Source of the DNA: Nonomuraea deserti
GTDB lineage: Bacteria > Actinomycetota > Actinomycetes > Streptosporangiales > Streptosporangiaceae
Assembly (NCBI RefSeq): GCF_004348685.1
Contig: NZ_SMKO01000080.1
Coordinates: forward strand, 1-40,321
Direction: 5' to 3'
Length of the DNA stretch: 40,321 nt
A program made the translations under genes and the position numbers. Under the pieces are notes generated by a model. The model did no database searches. It was not told the origin of the DNA and saw only the letters and a program-made list of their open reading frames with translations. Shown in pieces: positions 1-7,754 of this stretch (position 1 is the stretch's first letter; each line of letters begins with the position of its first letter).

Positions 1-1
1 C

Positions 2-346
2 CCCTACACGGACCTGCAGGAGTTCGTGCGGGTGCTGGCGGACGTCGGGCTGGAGCACGGGTTCCCGCCCGAGGTCAGCGGCTCGCACGCGGGGGAGGCC
101 GAGACCTCGATCGTGCTCGCGCTCCGCCCCGACCTGGTCGACATGGACCGGGCGGTCGCCGGCTTCGGCGGTCGCTTCGACGAGCCGACAGCGCGGACGT
201 TGTTCGAGCACGGCACCAGGGCGCTGTCGGAGATCGGCGTGCTGGGCGATCCCCGGCCGGCGACCGCCCAGGCGGGGGAGGAGTATCTCGCCCGCCTGAC
301 CGGCCTGCTGACCGGCTTCTACGAACCGTACGTGACCGGGCCCTAG
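2..346 (+). CDS. Creatininase-family protein (MftE-like), 3' part only
   Basis: The reading frame is open from the window edge and ends at TAG 344-346, so only about 114 C-terminal residues are visible. The segment GFPPEVSGSHAGEAETS with the following ALRPDLV is typical of the creatininase/creatinine amidohydrolase fold, in which the His and Glu of HAGEAETS help bind the two metal ions. In actinobacteria this family includes MftE, the mycofactocin peptidase, as well as uncharacterised amidohydrolases. The metal-binding N-terminal half lies outside the window, so the substrate cannot be assigned. The stop codon overlaps the last bases of the convergent murR-like gene by 4 bp. The family call is well supported; the MftE role is only one possibility. 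Confidence 0.8.
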   Translation, partial: PYTDLQEFVRVLADVGLEHGFPPEVSGSHAGEAETSIVLALRPDLVDMDRAVAGFGGRFDEPTARTLFEHGTRALSEIGVLGDPRPATAQAGEEYLARLTGLLTGFYEPYVTGP

Positions 347-1239
347 CCGCGCTTGTGGACGGCGCGGTCGTGCACCACCGCGTACGTGTTGCGCAGCGCC
401 TCCATCGATGCGTCGTATGAGGCCTGCGCGACGCCGGTGAACAGGCAGTCGACGACCATGAGCTGGGCGATGCGGCTGCCCAGCGCCCCCGAGCGGAACC
501 TGGTCTCGCGCGCGGCCGTCGTGAGCGTCACGTCGGCCGCGCCGGCCAGCGGCGACTCGCGGAAGTTCGTGATGGCCACCGTCGAGGCGCCCGACGCGCG
601 GGCGATCCCCAGGAATTCGACCGTGTCGGTGGTGGCGCCGGTGTGCGAGACGGCCACCGCCACGCACGTGCCGTCGAGCGTGGCCGCCGACGTCCAGGCC
701 GAGTGCGCGTCGTGCCAGGTGATCGCGGTACGCCCGATGCGCGACAACTTCTGCTGCAGGTCGAGCCCCACCAGGGCGCTCGCGCCGACGCCGAAGGTGT
801 CGATCCTGCGGGCCCCCAGCAGCAGCGCCACCGCCTCGCCGAGCGCCTCCATGTCCAGCGCGCGGGCCGTGTCGGCGATGGACAGCGTCTCGTTCATCGC
901 CACCTTGGAGACGATGCCCTCCAGGCTGTCGTGGCGGTCGATGTCGCCGGACACCTCGGGCAGGCTCGACCCCGCTCGTCCCAGGGCCAGCTCCTCCCTG
1001 GCCACCGCCCTGGTCAGGTCGATCCTGAAGTCCTTGTAGTGCGCGTACCCCATGCGCTGGTAGAAGCGCACCACCGAGGTCGTGGAGGTCTCGCAGCGCG
1101 CGGCCAGCTCGGCGATGGACAGGTTGGCGGCGGCGGCCGGATCGCCGGTGAACTCCTCCGCGATGCGCCGCTCCGACGGCCGCAGGGCGGGCATCGCCGC
1201 ACGGATGCGGATCAGTACGGTCTCGGCGTCCTCGCCCAT
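343..1239 (-). CDS. murR: MurR/RpiR-family transcriptional regulator with SIS domain
   Basis: 298 residues. Residues about 10-85 form an RpiR-type helix-turn-helix (LSIAELAARCETSTTSVVRF is the recognition region), and residues about 120-270 form a SIS sugar-phosphate-binding domain with the usual Ser/Thr-rich loop (AVSHTGATTDTVEF). In E. coli MurR, the SIS domain senses MurNAc-6-phosphate and represses murQP. Here the gene is divergent from an operon containing murQ and anmK, separated by 82 bp, so control of that operon by a murein amino-sugar phosphate is the natural reading. The ATG at 1239 has a GGGGGA ribosome site 5 bases upstream. The symbol rests on family and context, not on a proven ligand. 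The last 4 bp overlap the convergent creatininase gene. Confidence 0.85.
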   Translation of the reverse strand: MGEDAETVLIRIRAAMPALRPSERRIAEEFTGDPAAAANLSIAELAARCETSTTSVVRFYQRMGYAHYKDFRIDLTRAVAREELALGRAGSSLPEVSGDIDRHDSLEGIVSKVAMNETLSIADTARALDMEALGEAVALLLGARRIDTFGVGASALVGLDLQQKLSRIGRTAITWHDAHSAWTSAATLDGTCVAVAVSHTGATTDTVEFLGIARASGASTVAITNFRESPLAGAADVTLTTAARETRFRSGALGSRIAQLMVVDCLFTGVAQASYDASMEALRNTYAVVHDRAVHKRG

Positions 1240-1267
1240 CGCTATCCCCCGCGGAAGGAAAATAAAT

Positions 1268-1283
1268 ACCCTGATGGTAGGGT
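1268..1283. promoter_or_regulatory. Candidate MurR operator between murR and the recycling operon
   Basis: The inverted repeat ACCCT-N6-AGGGT lies in the only AT-rich stretch of the 82-bp divergent intergenic region. A nested TACC-N5-GGTA is centred on nearly the same point. A repressor bound here could control both divergent transcription units. No published consensus was matched; the call is from symmetry and position only. Confidence 0.45.
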
Positions 1284-1321
1284 CTGCGTAATTTTATGAC
1301 CTACTCCTCCTAGGAGACCAC

Positions 1322-2860
1322 ATGCCCCGTGGCGCGCTCTCCGCGGTCGGCATCGCCGCGGCGCTGTCCATCGCCCTCACCAGCTGCTCGTCGTCCTCCG
1401 GCCCCGCCGCCGGCGGCGACTCCCCCGCCAAGGGCCTCGTGGTCGGCGTGACCTCCGACCCCGACACGCTGTTCCCCTGGAAGGCCACCCAGTTCCAGGC
1501 CGTCAACGTGCTGCAGAACCTGTACGGCACGCTCACGGAGTTCGACAAGGACCTCAACGTGGTGCCGGGGCTGGCCGAGTCGTGGGAGACCTCGAAGGAC
1601 GGCGAGCAGCTCACCCTCAAGCTCCGCCAGGGCGTGACCTTCGCCGACGGCAGCACGTTCGACTCCGAGGACGTCAAGGCGTCCCTCGAGAAGATCATGG
1701 ACGAGAAGACGGCGGCCGTGGCCAGGGCGTCGCTGTCGTCGGTGAAGTCCGTCGACGCGCCCGACGCGAACACGGTGGTGCTGGAGCTGACCGGCCCCGA
1801 CGCGGCGCTGCCGGCCAACCTCGCCACCGTCAACATGGCCATGCTCTCCTCCGACGACACCGAGCAGGAGCTCACCACCACCCCCAACGGCACGGGGCCG
1901 TTCACGCTGAGCAAGCGCGTGGCCAGCCAGTCGATCACGCTGGCCAGGAACGACAAGTACTGGGGCCCCGAGAAGCCGAAGGTCCCGACGGTCGAGTTCC
2001 GGGTGATCCCCGACGAGTCGTCCATCGTGTCGGCGATGCAGTCGGGCAACGTGCAGCTCGCGGTCTTCGACGACCCGCTCGTCGCCCAGACCGCCGAGGG
2101 CGGCGGCACCATCACGGTCGCCAAGACGCCGCAGCTCAACTACCACGTCCTCCAGCTCAACGCCCGCCACGGCGAGCTCAAGGACGTCAACGTGCGGCTG
2201 GCGATCCAGTGCGCCATCGACCGCAAGCAGGTGCTCGACACGGCCGCGCTCGGCGAGGGCGAGGTGACCGGCCCGATCACCGCGCCGGCCTACAAGTCGG
2301 ACCCGTCCAAGCGCCCCTGCCCCACCCGCGACCTGGCCAAGGCGGCCGGCTATCTCGCCAAGGCCGGCAAGTCCGGCGGGGTGACCGTCAAGACCATCGT
2401 CTCCCAGGGCGAGTACGCCACCTCCGTCAACGAGGCCCAGAACCTCAAGGCGCAGCTCGCCGAGGCCAAGATCAACCTGGAGCTGGAGGTGCTGGAGTCG
2501 GGCGCGTTCGTGGACCGCTGGGTGGCCGCCGACTTCGACGCCGCAGTCGCGCTCAACGGCGGCCGGCCCGACCCCGACGGCTCCTACGGCCGCTACTTCA
2601 CCAGCGACGGCAACCTCAACAAGGTGGCCGGCTACAGCTCGCCCGAACTGGACAAGCTGTTCGCCGAGGGCAAGGCGACCACCGACCAGGCCGCCCGCAA
2701 GCCGATCTACGACCAGGTCGCCGCCCACCTGGAGGACAACGCCGCCTGGATCTGGTTGTTCGCCGGCTACACCTACACCGCGACCACGGCGAACGTGCAG
2801 GGTTTCGTGCCCATGGCCAGCGGCTCGCTGCAGTACCTGCGTACCACGTCCGTCAGCTGA
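1322..2860 (+). CDS. Oligopeptide/dipeptide-type ABC transporter substrate-binding lipoprotein
   Basis: 512 residues, SBP_bac_5 (DppA/OppA) family. The N-terminus is a short lipoprotein signal with lipobox LTSC and Cys22 as the acylation site, followed by a Ser-rich linker. The mature part has the family pattern (VVGVTSDPDTLFPW, LAESWETSKDGEQLTLKLRQGVTF). A ribosome site TAGGAGA lies 5 bases before the ATG. It is the first gene of the operon that continues through two permeases, murQ, anmK and the ATPase, so the probable cargo is a muropeptide or anhydro-muropeptide rather than a nutritional peptide. E. coli MppA, an OppA relative that binds murein tripeptide, is a precedent for this fold handling murein fragments. 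Cargo is inferred from context. Confidence 0.92.
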   Translation: MPRGALSAVGIAAALSIALTSCSSSSGPAAGGDSPAKGLVVGVTSDPDTLFPWKATQFQAVNVLQNLYGTLTEFDKDLNVVPGLAESWETSKDGEQLTLKLRQGVTFADGSTFDSEDVKASLEKIMDEKTAAVARASLSSVKSVDAPDANTVVLELTGPDAALPANLATVNMAMLSSDDTEQELTTTPNGTGPFTLSKRVASQSITLARNDKYWGPEKPKVPTVEFRVIPDESSIVSAMQSGNVQLAVFDDPLVAQTAEGGGTITVAKTPQLNYHVLQLNARHGELKDVNVRLAIQCAIDRKQVLDTAALGEGEVTGPITAPAYKSDPSKRPCPTRDLAKAAGYLAKAGKSGGVTVKTIVSQGEYATSVNEAQNLKAQLAEAKINLELEVLESGAFVDRWVAADFDAAVALNGGRPDPDGSYGRYFTSDGNLNKVAGYSSPELDKLFAEGKATTDQAARKPIYDQVAAHLEDNAAWIWLFAGYTYTATTANVQGFVPMASGSLQYLRTTSVS

Positions 2861-3828
2861 TGCGCCGGATCGCAGGCAACCGCGCCGCCCGGCGCGTGGC
2901 GAGCACGCTGGGCACCCTGTTCGGGGTGGCCGTGTTCGTGTTCGTCATGCTCCGGGCGATCCCCGGCAACCAGATCACGGCGGGGCTCGGGACCGAGGCC
3001 GCGGCGCTCACCCCGGCGCAGAAGCAGGCGCTCGAGCAGTACTACGGCCTCGACCAGCCGCTGGTCACGCAGTTCTTCGCCTGGCTCGGCAACATGTTCA
3101 CCGGGAACTTCGGCTACTCGGCGCGCTCCCAGCAGAGCGTGCTCGACCTGACCCTGCACGCGTTGCCGGTGACGTTCGAGCTGGCGGTGTTCTCCATCGT
3201 GCTGGCCCTGCTGATCGGGGTGCCGCTCGGCATGCTCTCGGCGTCGAGGGCCAACGCGCCCAGGGACGCCTTCGGCCAGGTCGTGAGCCTGGCCGGGCTG
3301 TCGATCCCCGCGTTCCTGCTGGCCACCACGCTGCTGTCGATCTTCGCGGCGTCGTTCGGGTTCAACCCCAACGGGCAGGGCTTCGCCACGCTCATCGAGA
3401 ACCCGCTGCTCAACCTGCAGCAGATGTTCCTGCCCGCGCTCGTCCTCGGCTTCGGCATCGCGGCGCCGATCCTGCGCACCACCCGCACGGCGGTGCTCGA
3501 GGTGCGCTCGCACGACTTCGTGCGCACCGCCCGCGCCAAGGGCGTGCCGGAGCGGCGGCTGCAGGTCAGGCACGTGCTCGGCAACGCGCTCGTGCCCATC
3601 GTCACCATGACGGGCCTGCAGTTCGGCTACCTGCTCGGCGGCGCCGTGGTGGTCGAGCAGGTCTTCTCCGTGCCGGGCATCGGCCGGCAGGTGCTGCTGG
3701 GCATCCAGCAGAAGGAGTACGCGGTCGTGCAGAGCACCGTGCTGGTGATCGCGCTGGCGTTCGTCGTCGTCAACCTCCTGACCGACGCCCTCTACCGAAT
3801 CATCGACCCGCGGGTGAGGGCGTCATGA
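2860..3828 (+). CDS. ABC transporter permease, DppB/OppB type
   Basis: 322 residues. The start was chosen at the ATG overlapping the TGA of the binding-protein gene (TGATG); the frame upstream of it is a shadow. Starts MRRIAGNRAARRVASTLGTL, then a first membrane helix and the RAIPGNQI segment usual for DppB, with about six membrane segments in total. The cytoplasmic EAA loop is present (DFVRTARAKGVPERRLQVRHVLGNALVP), where the ATPase docks. It pairs with the DppC-type permease that follows with a 4-bp overlap. Membrane component of the presumed muropeptide importer. Confidence 0.93.
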   Translation: MRRIAGNRAARRVASTLGTLFGVAVFVFVMLRAIPGNQITAGLGTEAAALTPAQKQALEQYYGLDQPLVTQFFAWLGNMFTGNFGYSARSQQSVLDLTLHALPVTFELAVFSIVLALLIGVPLGMLSASRANAPRDAFGQVVSLAGLSIPAFLLATTLLSIFAASFGFNPNGQGFATLIENPLLNLQQMFLPALVLGFGIAAPILRTTRTAVLEVRSHDFVRTARAKGVPERRLQVRHVLGNALVPIVTMTGLQFGYLLGGAVVVEQVFSVPGIGRQVLLGIQQKEYAVVQSTVLVIALAFVVVNLLTDALYRIIDPRVRAS

Positions 3829-4655
3829 CCGCGCTGCTGCGGCGCAGCCCCGCCGGGGTCGCGGGCGTCGTCATCCTCGTGCTGCTGGCCGCCGTGGCGG
3901 CGCTGTCGTACGCGGGGCTGCTGCCGTACGACCCGATCGCCCAGCATCCGCCGTCGCGGTTCCGCGGGCCGTCGGGCGAGCACCTGTTCGGCACCGACCA
4001 GTTCGGCAGGGACGTGTTCTCCCGGGTGGCGGCCGGCGTGGGCAACTCCGCGTTCGTCGCGGTCGTGGCGGTGGCGTTCGCGACCGTGGTGGGGACGCTG
4101 GGCGGGCTCGTGTCCGGCTTCTACCGCGGCGTCGCCGACGGCGCGATCGGCGGCGTCACGAACGTGTTGTTCGCGTTCCCGCCGCTGCTGCTGGCGCTGT
4201 CGCTGGCCTCGGTGCTGGACCGCAACCGGTTCACCATCGCCGTGGCCATCGCGATCGTGTACGTGCCCATCTTCATCCGCGTCACCCGCGGGCCCGTGCT
4301 GTCGCTCAGGGAGATCGAGTACGTCAAGGCGGCCGTCTCGACCGGCCTGAGCCGCTGGCAGATCATGCTGCGCCACGTCCTGCCCAACATCACCTCGATC
4401 GTCGTCGTCCAGGTCGCGCTCTCGCTGTCGTGGGCGGTGCTCACCGAGGCGTCGCTGAGCTTCCTGGGCCTGGGCACGCCGCCGCCGGCGCCGTCGCTCG
4501 GCTCGATGATCTTCGAGGCGCGCAGCCTGGTGTTCATCGCCCCCTGGACGCTGCTCGCGCCGGGCGCCGTCGTCGTCCTGCTCGTGGTGGGCCTGAACCT
4601 GCTCGGTGACGGCCTGCGTGACACTCTCGACCCGCGAAACCGAGGCAAGCGGTGA
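3825..4655 (+). CDS. ABC transporter permease, DppC/OppC type
   Basis: 276 residues, overlapping the preceding permease by ATGA. It shows the DppC features: HLFGTDQFGRDVFSR after the first membrane helix, an EAA loop (EYVKAAVSTGLSRWQIMLRHVLPN), and the SFLGLGTPPPAPSLGSM segment near the C-terminus. The N-terminus is short, as is common in this family. With the preceding permease it forms the heterodimeric channel. It is followed by murQ with another 4-bp (GTGA) overlap, so transport and sugar degradation are translationally coupled. Confidence 0.93.
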   Translation: MTALLRRSPAGVAGVVILVLLAAVAALSYAGLLPYDPIAQHPPSRFRGPSGEHLFGTDQFGRDVFSRVAAGVGNSAFVAVVAVAFATVVGTLGGLVSGFYRGVADGAIGGVTNVLFAFPPLLLALSLASVLDRNRFTIAVAIAIVYVPIFIRVTRGPVLSLREIEYVKAAVSTGLSRWQIMLRHVLPNITSIVVVQVALSLSWAVLTEASLSFLGLGTPPPAPSLGSMIFEARSLVFIAPWTLLAPGAVVVLLVVGLNLLGDGLRDTLDPRNRGKR

Positions 4656-5551
4656 ACCTCTCACACCTGACGACGGAAACGGCCGATCCCCGGTTCGCCG
4701 GGATCGACACGATGAGCGTGGGCGAGCTGGCCGCGACCATGAACGCGGCCGACGCCACGGTCCCCGCCGCGGTCGCCCAGGCGCTGCCGCGGATCACCGA
4801 GGCGATCGAGGCCACCGCCGAGCGCGTGCGGGCCGGCGGCCGGCTCGTCTACGTGGGCGCGGGCACCCCCGGGCGGCTCGGCGTGCTGGACGCCTCGGAG
4901 TGCCCGCCCACGTTCGGCACGCCGCCCGAGCAGGTCTTCGCGATCATCGCCGGCGGTGAGCGCGCGATCGTGTCGCCCTGCGAGGGCGCCGAGGACGACG
5001 AGGAGGCCGGGGCGGCGGCCGTCGACGCGGCCGGTGTGGGGCCGCTCGACACCGTGGTGGGCATCGCGTCCAGCGGGCGCACCCCGTACGTGGTGGCCGC
5101 GGTGCGGCGGGCGCGGGAGCTGGGCGCGCTGACCGTGGGGCTGTCGTGCAACGCGGGCACGCCGCTGAGCGCGGCCGCCGCCCACGCCGTCGAGGTGCTC
5201 GTCGGCCCCGAGGTGGTCAGCGGCTCGACCAGGCTCAAGGCGGGCACGGCGCAGAAGCTCGTGCTCAACATGTTCTCGACGATCGTCATGGTGCAACTCG
5301 GCAAGACGTACGGCAACCTGATGGTCGACGTGAAGGCGACCAACGGCAAGTTGCGCGAGCGTGCCGTGCGCATCGTGGGCACGATCACGGGCGCCGGGCG
5401 CGAGGAGGCGCTGGCCGTGCTGGACGCCAATGGCTACAACGTGAAACAGGCGGTCGTCGCCGCCCGGTTCGGCCTGGCCCCGCGGGACGCGGCGGCGCGG
5501 CTGGCCGGGGCCGGCGGGCGGCTGCGCGCGGCGCTGGAGGAGCGGGCATGA
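4652..5551 (+). CDS. murQ: N-acetylmuramic acid 6-phosphate etherase
   Basis: 299 residues, the usual family length. MurQ cleaves the D-lactyl ether of MurNAc-6-phosphate to give GlcNAc-6-phosphate and D-lactate in the cytoplasm. The SIS-fold signature is clear: VGAGTPGRLGVLDASECPPT, with Glu83 and, in CEGAEDDEE, Glu114 at the positions of the two catalytic acids known for E. coli MurQ; VSGSTRLKAGTAQKLVLNM and the VDVKATNGKLRER segment also match. The GTG start overlaps the permease stop. No ABC sugar or PTS MurP gene accompanies it, which sets this locus apart from the E. coli and Bacillus murQ operons. Assignment of the reaction is firm. Confidence 0.97.
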   Translation: MNLSHLTTETADPRFAGIDTMSVGELAATMNAADATVPAAVAQALPRITEAIEATAERVRAGGRLVYVGAGTPGRLGVLDASECPPTFGTPPEQVFAIIAGGERAIVSPCEGAEDDEEAGAAAVDAAGVGPLDTVVGIASSGRTPYVVAAVRRARELGALTVGLSCNAGTPLSAAAAHAVEVLVGPEVVSGSTRLKAGTAQKLVLNMFSTIVMVQLGKTYGNLMVDVKATNGKLRERAVRIVGTITGAGREEALAVLDANGYNVKQAVVAARFGLAPRDAAARLAGAGGRLRAALEERA

Positions 5552-6723
5552 AGGTTCTCGGGATGATCTCCGGCACGTCGCACGACGGGATCGACGTGGC
5601 CGTGGTGGACTTCGAGCTGAGGGGCGGCGTGCTCCACGGCCGGGTCGGGCACACGGCGAGCACGCCGTACCCGGAGGAGCTGCGCGCCCGGCTGATCGCG
5701 GCGCTGCCGCCCGCGCCCGCGACGCTGGCCGAGGTGTGCGTGCTCGACACGCTCATCGGGCAGTGCTTCGCCGAGGCCGCCGCCGCGGCGATCGCCGAGG
5801 GTGGCCCCGCCGACCTGATCGTCTCGCACGGGCAGACCGTCTTCCACTGGGTCGAGGGGGCGCACGCGCGCGGCACCCTCCAGATCGGCCAGCCGGCCTG
5901 GATCGCCGAGCGCACGGGAACGCCTGTGCTGTCCGACGTGCGCATCAGGGACATCGCGGCGGGCGGGCACGGCGCCCCGCTGGTGTCGGTGCTGGACGGG
6001 CTGCTGCTCGGCGCGTACGACGGCGGCGCGGGCGCGCTCAACCTGGGCGGCATCGCCAACATGACCGTGGTGCGCGGCACCGAGCTGTACGCCTACGACA
6101 TCGGCCCGGCCAACGCGCTCATCGACGCCGTGGTGACGGGCAGAGGGCTGAACGCCCGCGGGTTCGACGAGGACGGGCGGATCGCGGCGTCGGGGCGGGT
6201 GCGGCCGCGGCTGCTGGAGGTGCTGCTCGACGAGCCCTACTACCGGCTGGCTCCGCCCAAGAGCACCGGCAAGGAGCTGTTCCACCCCGGCTACGTCGAG
6301 GAGGCGCTGGCCCGGGCTGGAGGTGCGGCGGGCGGCGAGGTGGGCGACGCCGACCTGGTGGCCACGCTCACCGAGCTGACCGTGCGCACGGTCGCCGGCG
6401 ACGTGCGGGCCGCGGGGGTGAACACGCTGGTCGTCTCCGGCGGCGGCTGCCGCAACCCGGTGATCATGGACGGGCTGCGCTCGGCGCTGCCCGCCGTGGA
6501 CGTGCGGCCGTCCGACGACCTGGGCGCGCCCGCCGACGACAAGGAGGCCATCGCGTTCGCCCTCATCGGCTGGCTGAGCGCGCACGGCCTGCCGGGCACC
6601 GTGCCCGGCGGCACGGGCGCGCGGGCCGCCCGCGTCCTCGGCACCCTGACCCCGGGCGCGGGCCCGCTCGTGCTGCCCGCGCCGCTCGCCGGGTCGCCCC
6701 GGGCTCTGGTGCTGACGCGATGA
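5548..6723 (+). CDS. anmK: Anhydro-N-acetylmuramic acid kinase
   Basis: 391 residues; the start is the ATG overlapping the murQ stop (ATGA), and the frame upstream is a shadow. AnmK hydrolyses the 1,6-anhydro bond of anhydroMurNAc and phosphorylates O6 in one step, producing the MurQ substrate. Visible signatures are GMISGTSHDGIDVAVVDF at the N-terminus (nucleotide loop), GGIANMT, and YDIGPANALID with Asp184 at the place of the catalytic base, plus the VVSGGGCRNP motif near residue 295. Anhydro sugars come only from lytic transglycosylases; actinobacterial Rpf proteins have that type of activity, so they are a plausible source. Neighbours on both sides overlap by 4 bp. Confidence 0.97.
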   Translation: MKVLGMISGTSHDGIDVAVVDFELRGGVLHGRVGHTASTPYPEELRARLIAALPPAPATLAEVCVLDTLIGQCFAEAAAAAIAEGGPADLIVSHGQTVFHWVEGAHARGTLQIGQPAWIAERTGTPVLSDVRIRDIAAGGHGAPLVSVLDGLLLGAYDGGAGALNLGGIANMTVVRGTELYAYDIGPANALIDAVVTGRGLNARGFDEDGRIAASGRVRPRLLEVLLDEPYYRLAPPKSTGKELFHPGYVEEALARAGGAAGGEVGDADLVATLTELTVRTVAGDVRAAGVNTLVVSGGGCRNPVIMDGLRSALPAVDVRPSDDLGAPADDKEAIAFALIGWLSAHGLPGTVPGGTGARAARVLGTLTPGAGPLVLPAPLAGSPRALVLTR

Positions 6724-7754
6724 AGGCGCCACCCGGCGTGGTCATGGCCGCGCGCACGCCCTGGTTCGACCTGACCGAGTGCACCGGCCACCGCACCGTG
6801 CGCTGGATCGACGGCGAGCGCGAGGGCGTCGCCACGATGACCCTGGGCACCTACCACGACCTCGCCTCGGTCACCAAGGTCCTGGCCACCACGACGGCGC
6901 TCATCCGCCTGGTGTCCGACCGGCTCGTGGACCTCGACGCGCCGCTCAGCGCGTACCTGCCGCGATCGTACGAGGCGATCACCGTGCGGGACCTGCTGCT
7001 GCACCGGGGCGGCCTGTGGGAGTGGTGGCCGCTCTACATCCAGCCGCGGCTGCCGCCGCCGCGCTACCGTCCCGGCCGCGCACGGCACTACTCCGACCTC
7101 GGCTTCATCCTGCTCGGCCGGATCGTCTCCGCCGTCACCGGGCTGCGCCTGGAGCGGGCCGTGGCCGAGCTGGTCACCAGGCCGCTCGGGCTCACCTCGA
7201 CCACCTACGCCCGCCCGGCCGGCAACGAGGTGGCCATGAGCGCCCTGGACGACCGGGTCGAGATGCGCATGCTGGACACGGGGGAGCCGTACCCCGTGCC
7301 CTACCGCAGCGGCGACTTCGCCCGCTGGCGCCGCGGGCCCGTGCTCGGTCAGGTCGCCGACGGCAACGCCTTCCACGCCTTCGACGGGGTCTCCGGGCAC
7401 GCCGGGCTCTTCTCGACCGTGCCCGACCTGCTCAAATACTGCACCGCGATGTCCCGCTACGAGGAGCACGACCGGCTGTGGCGGCCCGAGGTGGCACGGG
7501 AGTTCTTCGCCCCCGGCCCCGATCCCGCGCAGGCGCTCGGCTTCCGCAGGTACGACCTGGCGCTCGCCGGCGAGACGGTCACCGTGCTCGGCCACCCCGG
7601 CTACGTGGGCTGCGCCGTCGGCTTCGTGCCCGGCCGCGACATTGCCCTCGTGCTGGCGAGCAACCGGCTGCTCGTCGAGAGCGCCCCGGTGCCGACCGAG
7701 GAGCTCTGGGCCGACCTGCTGCAGGCCACCACCGAACGATCGAGGACCGTATGA
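6720..7754 (+). CDS. AmiE-like serine hydrolase (class C beta-lactamase fold), likely muropeptide amidase
   Basis: 344 residues, starting at the ATG that overlaps the anmK stop. It carries the penicillin-recognising serine hydrolase motifs: Ser50-Val-Thr-Lys53 (SxxK), Tyr124-Ser-Asp126 in the YxN position, and His292-Pro-Gly294 in the KTG/HxG position. GHAGLFSTVPDL near residue 226 is shared with B. subtilis YbbE/AmiE, encoded in that organism's murQ operon and reported to cleave peptide from MurNAc. Removing the peptide would free the sugar for AnmK or MurQ. Unlike secreted AmiE, no signal peptide or lipobox is visible (MKAPPGVVMAARTPWFD), so it probably acts after import. The YxN motif has Asp instead of Asn. 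Fold assignment firm; substrate inferred. Confidence 0.85.
   Translation: MKAPPGVVMAARTPWFDLTECTGHRTVRWIDGEREGVATMTLGTYHDLASVTKVLATTTALIRLVSDRLVDLDAPLSAYLPRSYEAITVRDLLLHRGGLWEWWPLYIQPRLPPPRYRPGRARHYSDLGFILLGRIVSAVTGLRLERAVAELVTRPLGLTSTTYARPAGNEVAMSALDDRVEMRMLDTGEPYPVPYRSGDFARWRRGPVLGQVADGNAFHAFDGVSGHAGLFSTVPDLLKYCTAMSRYEEHDRLWRPEVAREFFAPGPDPAQALGFRRYDLALAGETVTVLGHPGYVGCAVGFVPGRDIALVLASNRLLVESAPVPTEELWADLLQATTERSRTV

Noticed and set aside
1582..2859. Upstream extension of the first permease frame
   Set aside because: Lies inside the binding-protein gene in another frame; the real permease begins at the ATG overlapping that gene's stop. The same reasoning sets later starts for anmK, the serine hydrolase, the ATPase, rhaB, argD, argF, argR and the glycosylase.
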